Shown piece after piece: positions 36,721 to 45,301 of a stretch of 64,000 bases of DNA. The number at the start of each line of letters is the position of its first letter. Position 1 is the stretch's first letter. Below the pieces are notes generated by a model. That model made no database searches. It had not been told where the DNA came from and was given only the letters and a program-made list of their open reading frames with translations. Both the position numbers and the translations under genes were made by a program. The DNA is taken from positions 124,001 to 188,000 of the forward strand of contig NZ_JACOPF010000003.1 in NCBI RefSeq assembly GCF_014287475.1, read 5' to 3'. The stretch is from Mediterraneibacter hominis. Lineage in GTDB: Bacteria; Bacillota; Clostridia; Lachnospirales; Lachnospiraceae.

Positions 36721-38397
36721 ATGACAATATCTATGAAAACAGATTTTAGAAAAAGTACGGTTTATCAGATTTACCCAAAATCTTTTTGCGATAGTAACCA
36801 GGATGGATTAGGGGACTTAAGAGGTGTTATATCAAAATTGGAGTATATAAAGGAATTAGGCGTGGACTATATATGGATGACTCCGTTTTTTGTATCGCCT
36901 CAAAATGATAATGGATATGATGTGGAAGATTATTATCAGATTGATCCTAGATATGGAACGATGCAAGATGTGGAGGAGCTGATAAAAGAGGCAGACAAAC
37001 ACGGTATCAAGCTTATGTTTGACATGGTTTTTAACCATGTGTCAACCAGACATGAATGGTTTCAGAAGGCGCTGGAAGGAGATCCATACTATAAAGATTT
37101 CTTCTTTTTTCGGAAAGGAAAGGAAAACGGAGAGCCGCCCACGAACTGGGAAAGTAAATTTGGCGGCAGTGCATGGAAATATGTGGAAAAATTTGATGAA
37201 TATTATTTACACCTGTATGACGTAACACAGGCAGATTTAAATTGGGACAACGAAAATGTACGCAGAGAATTACAAAACATTGTAAAATTCTGGATGGATA
37301 AAGGGGTAAAAGGCTTTCGTTTTGACGTAGTTAATCTAATTAGCAAGGGGACATTTGAAGATGATACAGAAGGGGATGGGAGAAAATATTATACAGACGG
37401 CCCGAATATTCATAAATATCTCAAAGAGCTGCATGATATGACCTTTGGCACAGACACAGAGATTGTGACCGTCGGCGAGATGTCCAGTACTTCTATTGAA
37501 AACTGTTATGACTATGCGGGAGAAAAGACTGGCGAATTATCTATGGTATTTAGTTTTCATCATTTGAAGGTAGATTTCATGGGAAACGAAAAATGGGTAC
37601 TGGTACCGGCAGATTTTAGAAAACTAAAGAATATTCTTTTTGAATGGCAGACAAAAATGGAGGCATACCATGCTTGGAATGCGCTATTTTGGTGTAATCA
37701 TGATCAGCCCAGGGTCGTTTCACGTTTTGGAGATGAAGGGAAATACTGGAAGGAATCTGCAAAAATGCTTGCAACAATGATACATCTTATGCGTGGTACG
37801 CCGTATATTTATCAAGGGGAAGAAATAGGAATGACAAATGCGGGGTTTACAGATATTTCCCAGTATCGGGATGTGGAAAGTCTGAATCATTTTCGTATTT
37901 TACAGGAGAAAGGATTGACAGAATCAGATGCTTACCGCATATTGCAGATACATTCCCGTGACAACAGCCGCACGCCTATGCAATGGGATACATCTGCACA
38001 TGCAGGTTTTACCGGAAGTGAGAAAACACAGCCATGGATATCTGTAAATCCGAATTATACACATATCAACGCCGCACAGCAGATGGAAGAGGAAGATTCT
38101 GTTTTCTGTTACTACAAAAGGTTAGTTGCTCTAAGAAAAGAATTAGATATTATTGCTTATGGCTCTATAGAACCATTGGACATCAACCATCCTTGTATAT
38201 TTGCATATAAGAGGACTTATGAAGGGCAGGAGATGCTCATTGTGGCTAACTTTTACGGAAGAGACTGCGAGTGGAAATATAAGACAGAATTAAAAGACTT
38301 TCAGTGTATTTTAAGTAACTATAAAAACATAAGAAAACCAGAAAATAACATATGGAAATTACAGCCATATGAAACACAAGTATGGTATAAAATATAA
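36721..38397 (+). CDS. treC: Trehalose-6-phosphate hydrolase (GH13)
   Basis: A 558-residue GH13 alpha-glucosidase. The four family regions are visible: DMVFNHVS (region I), GFRFDVVNLI with the nucleophile Asp (II), TVGEMSS with the acid Glu (III), and FWCNHDQPR (IV). It splits trehalose-6-phosphate into glucose and glucose-6-phosphate. Oligo-1,6-glucosidase is the nearest alternative, but the gene directly follows the trehalose PTS (36 bases) and the family pattern fits. It is regulated through the treP promoter. Confidence 0.92.
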   Translation: MTISMKTDFRKSTVYQIYPKSFCDSNQDGLGDLRGVISKLEYIKELGVDYIWMTPFFVSPQNDNGYDVEDYYQIDPRYGTMQDVEELIKEADKHGIKLMFDMVFNHVSTRHEWFQKALEGDPYYKDFFFFRKGKENGEPPTNWESKFGGSAWKYVEKFDEYYLHLYDVTQADLNWDNENVRRELQNIVKFWMDKGVKGFRFDVVNLISKGTFEDDTEGDGRKYYTDGPNIHKYLKELHDMTFGTDTEIVTVGEMSSTSIENCYDYAGEKTGELSMVFSFHHLKVDFMGNEKWVLVPADFRKLKNILFEWQTKMEAYHAWNALFWCNHDQPRVVSRFGDEGKYWKESAKMLATMIHLMRGTPYIYQGEEIGMTNAGFTDISQYRDVESLNHFRILQEKGLTESDAYRILQIHSRDNSRTPMQWDTSAHAGFTGSEKTQPWISVNPNYTHINAAQQMEEEDSVFCYYKRLVALRKELDIIAYGSIEPLDINHPCIFAYKRTYEGQEMLIVANFYGRDCEWKYKTELKDFQCILSNYKNIRKPENNIWKLQPYETQVWYKI

Positions 38398-38600
38398 AGT
38401 TAACGAAGCAATAAGCACTGCGGAAGCTGACAAAAATGCCTTTCTTGTCTGGAAGAAAAGCTTTGACAGAAGGTACGCAAAAAACACTATATCAGAACAC
38501 AGGGCAGGACCCGCTTTACCTCATCCGTTCGAGTGGTTCTAAGCACAAAATATCTCTTTCACACGCCTCTTTTGTCGGTTTCCGCAGTGCTTGTTGCTAT
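38395..38600. mobile_element. Short inverted-repeat element (MITE-like) after treC
   Basis: The left end GCAATAAGCACTGCGGAAGC (from 38408) and the complement of the right end GCAACAAGCACTGCGGAAAC (to 38597) form a long imperfect inverted repeat that continues with GACAAAA. Related sequence lies at 33249-33760. It encodes no convincing protein. Each copy begins directly at the stop codon of the upstream gene. Confidence 0.55.
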
Positions 38601-38658
38601 ATAGATATTTATGACTATGAAAAAGGGGAAAACTATTAGAAGTAAGTAAAAATAAACA

Positions 38659-38687
38659 TTTACTTTATTCTTTTAATCCTATATAAT
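38659..38687 (+). promoter_or_regulatory. Promoter of the surface-protein leader
   Basis: TTTACT (38659-38664), 17-nt spacer, TATAAT (38682-38687). RNA would begin near 38694, upstream of the GACA repeat. Confidence 0.6.
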
Positions 38688-38736
38688 ACTCATGGAATCT
38701 TAATGAATGGAAATATGAAAAAAGGGGTTGACAGTC

Positions 38737-38832
<96 letters not shown>

Positions 38833-38881
38833 GGTAACGTCTGCCCTTTTTTGCGTACAATTAAAGAAAACTACGAAAAAG

Positions 38882-38930
38882 AAGCATAGTTATTTCATGT
38901 ATACACACATGAAATAACTATGCTTTTTTG
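38882..38930 (+). terminator. Strong hairpin in the surface-protein leader (attenuator candidate)
   Basis: AAGCATAGTTATTTCATGT pairs perfectly with ACATGAAATAACTATGCTT (19 bp, loop ATACAC), followed by TTTT. The coding sequence starts 45 bases later and no promoter fits in that gap, so transcripts must pass this hairpin. Confidence 0.8.
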
Positions 38931-38974
38931 TGTCTTAAGATTTCATTTATAACCATAAGGGAAAGGAGTAAAAA

Positions 38975-41900
38975 ATGAGTAAGATCAAGAGGAGCCTGGC
39001 GATGCTGCTGGCATTTTTCATGGTTGCGGTAAGTATTGCCGGTGTAACTCCTGTTTATGCACAGGAGACAGAAACGAGTGGGTATCAGATAAAGAGCACT
39101 TATGATGAAGAACAGAATAAAGTATTCATTAGCGGCGACGCGACAAATGTAAGTGAAGATATTACGATCAAAAGGATTCAGACATCTGATGGTACAGAGA
39201 TAGATCTCGATGCACCAGAATTTATAGCGGACAGTAATGGAAACTATGAATTTACGATAGAATATCAGAAGTTCGTACCGACGGAAAATGGAGAGATTCT
39301 GACGGAAGACTATGTGGAAACGCAGACTATAGAGGTTACAGAAATTCAGAACTGCACAGAGGAACAGATTTCAGACAAAAGTGTCGCGGACGAAAATACT
39401 CTGTTCAGTGCGGAACCAAACGCCATAGCCGACAACAGCGGCGAACATGTTGTGAAAAGTTCCGCGGAACTTAGTAAGGTTTTGAAAGAGATTGCCGCAA
39501 GTGAAAATACAGAAGCAACCATTATTTTTTCTGACGAGGTAACGTCGTATATTGTCATTTCTGGAGTTGAAGGCAAACATATTACCTATAAATCCGAGGA
39601 AGGACATACGGCAAAAGTAAAAATATCAGATTTCAGTGAGCTGAAAGGCGATATTACACTTGATAACGTACAGATGTGTGGGGATAGACCTACATTATTT
39701 TGCGGCGGACATCTTTTCGAAACAACGGAGCGTACAACCTCACAGGCACAGTGGCCATCTACGGGATGGATCATCTATGGCGGCGCTGAAAATAAAGCTG
39801 TAGAAGGCGATACTAATCTCATTCTCCGGAGCGGAATATTCAAAAGTGTCTATGGCGGCGGTAAGAATGGAGATGTAACCGGAAACGTAAATATTACTGT
39901 TGGAAGTAAAGAGCAGGCACAAAAGGATATTGTACAATTGCAGAATCTATATGGCGGCGGCCATTACGGAGATATAAATGGAGATGTAAACGTTACTGTC
40001 TATTCCGGCACGATATCCGGGGGCTATGTTTACGGCGGAGGATATGGAAAATCAAATACAGAGCCTGCTGAAGTCGCAGGAACTGTCAATATTCAGATTG
40101 GCTATGAAAATATGGGAACAGATCTGATTTCATGCCCCACTGTCTATGGCGCTGGTTATCAGGCCAAAGCCGGTAATGTAACTATATCTGCTTATGATAA
40201 CGGATCTTCCACTATTTACGGCGGAGGAGATTCGTGTAATATCGCAGAAAATATTTTATTAAACATATACGGCGAAGGCGACAGGGGACATAACATTTAT
40301 GCCGCAGGATACGGGAAGATAACGGTCGGAGGAAAAATAAGTATAAACTATCAGTTTAAAAATACCTCTGATTCAGAGAACAATTTTCCAGATGTAATAA
40401 CTGCAAATGGGAATACCCATATAGGAGGAGATGTAGAGATTACAATTCCGTCTTCCGATGATACATATCAATTTGGCAAGCTGGGACTGGCAAACAATTC
40501 GGGAGATCTTGAAATAGAAGGAACAAGTGTCTTAAATATCGGTTCGGATGTAAACGCGGCTTTTATCACAGGGAACAGGACAGAAACCGATTCGCAGAAA
40601 GTAAACGCAAAGAATACGATAAATATCAACGGAATTAATATCAAGACAGGCGTTTTTCAAGACTGTGGTAATATTGTTATAAAGGAAGGCTCTTATGTAA
40701 AAGTAGACAGTATTTATTTTAAAACTTCCTTCCCGGGCAGCAGTGAGACAAAGGGCAATAACCCATTTGATAATTCCTATAATCTTTCCGCAGAAGATAA
40801 TGTAATTCTGGATACAAGGAATGTTTCTTCGACAATAAAGGGCAATGTACAGCTTGGAAAGGCACAATGGCACAAAAGAGGAGCTGTGGTAATTGAGGGA
40901 GATTATAACGGTGACAGCGCTGAGTTATATGTACCTGTCGTTTTAGAAGGCGCGAACTACGGTACAGACAATAATAAAATAACTATGAGGATAAACGGAA
41001 ATACCACGGGAACGACAACGGTTTATATCATGGACAAACAATGGAAAGAAACAGCTTCTGTTGTAGGAGATAATTATATAGTAGCCAAAAAGGGTACGGA
41101 TGAAAAACCAGAAGAAAGTGTATTTGTATTACATAATTCAGACAGCACCAGTAATAAATATCTCAAACGAACAGACGATGTAAAAGCTTCTGACAAGAAT
41201 TATATGTGGCAGATAGCCGAAAAGGGAGCTTACAGCGTTTTGTATGAATTTAAATGTGGAACAAAAGGCGCCAGTCTGCCGAAGGTGGTAACCGCCCAGC
41301 TTCCGCTTGACGAAAGCATGTATGCCATGGGAGATACGGTATCAGCCATTATGCCGGAAGATACGGAAATTATAGGACCAAAAAGCGACGCGCCTGACGC
41401 GGCTATGGGTGTATGGGAATTCGTCGGGTATGACGAGGATTCAAAGATTGTAAGCGAGGACACGTTAGAAGAAGGAAAAGATGATTCGAAGAAATATATT
41501 ATCTTTACAGGGAAATGGAAATTTACTGTAAATAAATATGATGTGATCTATGAGTTCGTAGCATCGGACAGCAGCAAACAGCTGCCAGAAGGCGTAACCA
41601 AACAGAAACCGGATACACAAACAGATGAGGTGACGCATGGAAAGACCGCAAAGCCTTCTGTGAGCAGCTTTACAGAAGTAGAAGACGGTGACGGAAAATG
41701 GGTATTTAAAGGCTGGGAGCCGCAGGAAGTTAAGAAGGTAACCTCGGATGTTACATTTACGGGGACATGGGAATATATAGCAAATACACATAAAGTAATC
41801 TATGTATTCGATACAGAAGAAAACAGAGACCTTCCAGATTCTGTTACAAGCCTGCTCCCTCCGGAAGAAACTCATGTCAAAGGCGATATAGTTACAGTGC

Positions 41901-43777
41901 CGGTGTTAGAACAAGAGGAGATTTCCGAGGTAGACGGTGTATGGACTTTTGACGGATGGGATTATGACGAAATAGAAGTTGGGACAGAGGATATTACTGT
42001 CACAGGTACATGGAGCTTTGAGCCTTACCAATATATCGTTAGCTATGAATTCAAATCAGCTTCAGATAAAGGATTGCCTAAGGAAATCACAGCTCTGCTG
42101 CCAGAGGCCGAACGAAAAAATCATGGAGAAAAGGTAACTCCGCCAGAGCCGGAGAAGACCCGGATTGAGACAGAGGATCAGACAGGAATCTGGCTCTTTA
42201 AAGGCTGGTCGCCAGAAGAGGTTGACAGTATCACAGCCGAACAAAAGTTTATCGGTACGTGGAAGTTTTATGAATATCAGGAGGTTATCGCGAAAGATCT
42301 GACGGCTTATGAAGGGGGACTGGGAAGCAACAACAGCACAACAACAGGAGACGCCCTTCCGGAACCTGCGTGGACAACACAGATGAGCGGACATACAGTA
42401 ACCGTTGATGGAAACGAATGGGACGTTAGTAAAAAGGGACTTCCATTTGCATGGAACTATGTGGATAAAGACGGGAAAAAAGTAGAAAATTCAGCGACCG
42501 TTGGTGTATATACACTGCATGTCTATCCATTAGCGGAGCTGAAAGGAAAAGATGTTATTATAGATGATAAATATGTGCTTTGGCTTTCCGAAGATGGTGT
42601 ACAGGCAGGAACTGTCAATGTAAGAGACGTTACAGATAACGAAAATGCAGACACGCTTTCTACAGATACATTTAAGAATGTATATAACCATGAATCTCCT
42701 CAGGATATACAAGCTTCTTCTTTCCGCAGTATGACGGGGCAGGCTGCTTTGTCCGAAGGAAGCGCTCTTGACGGTGTATTTGACGCTGTGACCGGCACAC
42801 ATACAGATGCATGCGATCCCGAAGAACCGCATGCCCATGTAAAAGAGGGAACAACTTTCTTAAAAAATGGAGATCCGGATATGCCGGTGGGAGAAAATGC
42901 GAAGATTGGTCTGCTGTGGGATAACCTTCTGGAAAATGTATTGGGCCAGCCGGCGCGTGTAGAAAAGCTGCATGAAAAGAGCCTGGACGCCATTGATAAA
43001 GATACATTTGACTTAGGCGGTACGCTCCACAAGGATTTTAAGTATATTGACCTTGTGGATATGACAGACGGAAATATATGGGTAGGAACCAGACAAAATG
43101 ATGTAACGGTCTACTATCCATATCCAGAGGGAGTTGATAAAGAGGCTACAATTACTGTCACATGGTATGAAGGGTTGACGCGGGATTACACGATCGATAT
43201 GACAGACAGTGATCTGGATGATGAAATTGATAAGACGAAAGCGCATACTGTCAATAATTTAAGAAAGACAGAGACAGGTATCCTGTTTGACGTACCTTCT
43301 AAACAGTTTGGTCCTATTGAAGTAATGTGGCAGAAGTCCTATGCACCTGCTTATGAATTCATCAGTGGAACAGAGGGAAAAGAACTGCCGCAGAGTATTA
43401 AGGATTCGGCGCCGAAAGCCGACCAAGAATATACAGAAGGTGTTGCGATTACAGCGCCGGAGGTTACTTCAAAAGAAGTGAAAACGGAAGATGGTGTATG
43501 GACATTCCAGAAATGGGACGCGGACAGCAAAGTTTCAGCGGAAGGCGTAAAATTTACAGGAATATGGACATATGAAAAAAATACAAGTATTACGGATGAC
43601 ATTCCGAATAAAGGAGATACTAACCCATCTCAACCGTCTGCGCCTGGTAAAGCTCAAGGAACAGACGGCCCAACAACAGGAGACAATGCGAATCTTACGT
43701 TGTGGAGTTCAATTCTCGTGGTGTCGGTATTGATTTTGGCTGTACTACTTGAAATAAGAAGGAAAAAGAAAGAGTAA
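38975..43777 (+). CDS. Large surface adhesin with beta-helix region and SHIRT domains (1600 aa)
   Basis: An N-terminal signal peptide (about 1-30) is cleaved near PVYAQ. Residues about 250-700 form a repetitive region with recurrent YGGG motifs, as in beta-helix adhesins. Five SHIRT-like domains follow, each beginning like VIYEF or VSYEF and ending in FTGTW-type motifs: at about residues 755, 857, 941, 1022 and 1458. Between the fourth and fifth lies a region of unknown fold. The C-terminus has PTTGD, a membrane segment and the tail RRKKKE, a sortase-type anchor with a non-LPXTG motif. SHIRT domains are rigid spacers that lift binding domains from the wall. The ligand is unknown. Confidence 0.85.
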   Translation: MSKIKRSLAMLLAFFMVAVSIAGVTPVYAQETETSGYQIKSTYDEEQNKVFISGDATNVSEDITIKRIQTSDGTEIDLDAPEFIADSNGNYEFTIEYQKFVPTENGEILTEDYVETQTIEVTEIQNCTEEQISDKSVADENTLFSAEPNAIADNSGEHVVKSSAELSKVLKEIAASENTEATIIFSDEVTSYIVISGVEGKHITYKSEEGHTAKVKISDFSELKGDITLDNVQMCGDRPTLFCGGHLFETTERTTSQAQWPSTGWIIYGGAENKAVEGDTNLILRSGIFKSVYGGGKNGDVTGNVNITVGSKEQAQKDIVQLQNLYGGGHYGDINGDVNVTVYSGTISGGYVYGGGYGKSNTEPAEVAGTVNIQIGYENMGTDLISCPTVYGAGYQAKAGNVTISAYDNGSSTIYGGGDSCNIAENILLNIYGEGDRGHNIYAAGYGKITVGGKISINYQFKNTSDSENNFPDVITANGNTHIGGDVEITIPSSDDTYQFGKLGLANNSGDLEIEGTSVLNIGSDVNAAFITGNRTETDSQKVNAKNTININGINIKTGVFQDCGNIVIKEGSYVKVDSIYFKTSFPGSSETKGNNPFDNSYNLSAEDNVILDTRNVSSTIKGNVQLGKAQWHKRGAVVIEGDYNGDSAELYVPVVLEGANYGTDNNKITMRINGNTTGTTTVYIMDKQWKETASVVGDNYIVAKKGTDEKPEESVFVLHNSDSTSNKYLKRTDDVKASDKNYMWQIAEKGAYSVLYEFKCGTKGASLPKVVTAQLPLDESMYAMGDTVSAIMPEDTEIIGPKSDAPDAAMGVWEFVGYDEDSKIVSEDTLEEGKDDSKKYIIFTGKWKFTVNKYDVIYEFVASDSSKQLPEGVTKQKPDTQTDEVTHGKTAKPSVSSFTEVEDGDGKWVFKGWEPQEVKKVTSDVTFTGTWEYIANTHKVIYVFDTEENRDLPDSVTSLLPPEETHVKGDIVTVPVLEQEEISEVDGVWTFDGWDYDEIEVGTEDITVTGTWSFEPYQYIVSYEFKSASDKGLPKEITALLPEAERKNHGEKVTPPEPEKTRIETEDQTGIWLFKGWSPEEVDSITAEQKFIGTWKFYEYQEVIAKDLTAYEGGLGSNNSTTTGDALPEPAWTTQMSGHTVTVDGNEWDVSKKGLPFAWNYVDKDGKKVENSATVGVYTLHVYPLAELKGKDVIIDDKYVLWLSEDGVQAGTVNVRDVTDNENADTLSTDTFKNVYNHESPQDIQASSFRSMTGQAALSEGSALDGVFDAVTGTHTDACDPEEPHAHVKEGTTFLKNGDPDMPVGENAKIGLLWDNLLENVLGQPARVEKLHEKSLDAIDKDTFDLGGTLHKDFKYIDLVDMTDGNIWVGTRQNDVTVYYPYPEGVDKEATITVTWYEGLTRDYTIDMTDSDLDDEIDKTKAHTVNNLRKTETGILFDVPSKQFGPIEVMWQKSYAPAYEFISGTEGKELPQSIKDSAPKADQEYTEGVAITAPEVTSKEVKTEDGVWTFQKWDADSKVSAEGVKFTGIWTYEKNTSITDDIPNKGDTNPSQPSAPGKAQGTDGPTTGDNANLTLWSSILVVSVLILAVLLEIRRKKKE

Positions 43778-43841
43778 GATTTCCTAAAGTAGTTGACAGA
43801 ATAAGAAAAATTTACATTATAAATAAATGAGAGGATAATTT

Positions 43842-43875
43842 ACAGCGGTCTGATTTTCAGGCCGCTGTTCATTTG
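43842..43875 (+). terminator. Terminator between the surface protein and convergent glycosyltransferase operon
   Basis: ACAGCGGTCTG pairs with CAGGCCGCTGT (one mismatch) with ATTTT loop, then TCATTTG. It can act on the surface-protein transcript. TTGACA and ATTATA just upstream (43793-43821) could start a short RNA. Confidence 0.6.
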
Positions 43876-43995
43876 TTAGAGTATTAGTTCCTAAGGGCCT
43901 CCCGTTCCGTGATGGCATACAGCAATGTGGACTCAGCGGATTTGCCCCATCTATTAAAGATAAATAAAAGAACCACAAATTTGTCTAAAGTATGC

Positions 43996-44916
43996 CTAAA
44001 ACCCTTCCGTCTTTTTTATTATGTATATAGGTCTTTTTTTACTTTCCATATAATCTTTGGAGATATACTGTCCCAGTATGGACAGGAACAACAGTTGGAC
44101 TGCATTTAGAAACAGGATAAGACAGACAATTAATCCTGTACCGTTTAATCCATGTCCGGTAAGGAGAAGAAGCAGGGCAGTCAAAAAAGTAAAAAGGAGC
44201 AGTAAGCCGCCTGCGGTTCCGGCAAGAGTGGCTGGAGCAGAAGAAAAGGAAAGAATCCCGTTTACGGCATATTGAAAAAGGCTGCCAAAATTCCATTTTG
44301 TCTCACCTGCTGCGCGCTCCACGTTACGGAATGGAATCCATTTTGTATCAAATCCTACAAAGGAGAAGATGCCTTTCATATATCGGTTGTATTCCTTGAA
44401 CTCCAGTATAGAGTCGGCGACCATACGGTTCATCATGCGGTAATCTCCGGCTCCGTCTGCCATATTCAAGTCACAGAGTTTATTTATGATTTTATAAAAG
44501 CAGCGGGACAAAGCATTGCGCAGACGGCCTTCTCCTGCCCGATCTTCTCTAAAGCCTGCACAGCAGTCATACCCTTCTGTTTTTAACACGCGGTACATTT
44601 CTGCTAAAAGCGCAGGGGGATGCTGAAGATCTGCATCCATAAAGACGCAGTAGTTTCCAGACGCATTTTTTAATCCGGCGTACATAGCGGCTTCTTTTCC
44701 GAAATTACGTGAGAAAGAGATAAATTTACATCGGTTGTCCTTATAGACGAGAGTTTGGAGAATCTCCTGTGTATGATCGCTGCTGCCGTCATTTACGAAG
44801 ATAAACTCAAAGGCGGCGCCGGAAATAGGTTCTATTGCTTTGGCGGTTTCCCGATAAAAAGCGGGAAGTACTTTTTCTTCATTAAAACAAGGAACAATTA
44901 CACTTATTTTATCCAT
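43996..44916 (-). CDS. Polyprenyl-phosphate glycosyltransferase, GT2 family (GtrB/CsbB-like)
   Basis: A 306-residue membrane glycosyltransferase. The catalytic domain has ISVIVPCFNEEKVLP, FVNDGSSDHT and the DxD-type motif MDADLQHPP (about 88-96). Two membrane helices near residues 225-285 end the protein. It would load a sugar onto undecaprenyl phosphate inside the membrane. AAGGAGG before MDKISV fixes the start; a longer frame from 44946 lacks a site. It overlaps gtrA by eight bases and the three genes form one operon of the CsbB-GtcA-YfhO kind. Confidence 0.9.
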   Translation of the reverse strand: MDKISVIVPCFNEEKVLPAFYRETAKAIEPISGAAFEFIFVNDGSSDHTQEILQTLVYKDNRCKFISFSRNFGKEAAMYAGLKNASGNYCVFMDADLQHPPALLAEMYRVLKTEGYDCCAGFREDRAGEGRLRNALSRCFYKIINKLCDLNMADGAGDYRMMNRMVADSILEFKEYNRYMKGIFSFVGFDTKWIPFRNVERAAGETKWNFGSLFQYAVNGILSFSSAPATLAGTAGGLLLLFTFLTALLLLLTGHGLNGTGLIVCLILFLNAVQLLFLSILGQYISKDYMESKKRPIYIIKKTEGF

Positions 44917-45301
44917 GACAAATTTCCTCCTTTTTAAAAATGCCATATTTGCATAAAAAATAATTTGCCAGTACAGTGATTACACTGACACAGATCTTTG
45001 CCGGCAAAGGCGGCAGAAAAATATGCTGGACAGAAAACCACAGAAGTGCATTTTCTACAAGCAATGTAAGAAAGCGCAGAGCGACAAAGGACAAAAACTG
45101 GCGTCTCGGGTTATTTCTGGAATGAAAGACCCATTTCCGGTTTAGCAAATATGCGGTAAGGACAGCGCCAATCCACGAGAGGCTGTTTGCTATAAGATAA
45201 GCAGGTGTGAATACCAGTAGGAGGAGGTACAAAGTATAATTGACCGCGGTTGTCAAACTTCCGCTTAACAGATAGGTGATAAATTCTTTTCTATGCTTCA
45301 T
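44909..45301 (-). CDS. GtrA-family membrane protein
   Basis: A 130-residue protein with four membrane helices (FITYLLSGSLTTAVNYTLYL, ANSLSWIGAVLTAYLLNRKW and two more). GtrA proteins are thought to flip the lipid-linked sugar made by the GT2 partner. The start used is MKHRKEF, with AAAGGA upstream; it overlaps the end of the upstream gene by four bases. The short-length and helix pattern are typical for the family. Confidence 0.9.
   Translation of the reverse strand: MKHRKEFITYLLSGSLTTAVNYTLYLLLLVFTPAYLIANSLSWIGAVLTAYLLNRKWVFHSRNNPRRQFLSFVALRFLTLLVENALLWFSVQHIFLPPLPAKICVSVITVLANYFLCKYGIFKKEEICHG

Noticed and set aside
43793..43875. Short RNA from TTGACA/ATTATA to the hairpin
   Set aside because: It would be about 45 nt and made largely of the terminator stem. 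More likely the end of the surface-protein transcript.
43909..44586. Plus-strand frames opposite the glycosyltransferase
   Set aside because: Shadows of the GT2 gene, with no start signals.
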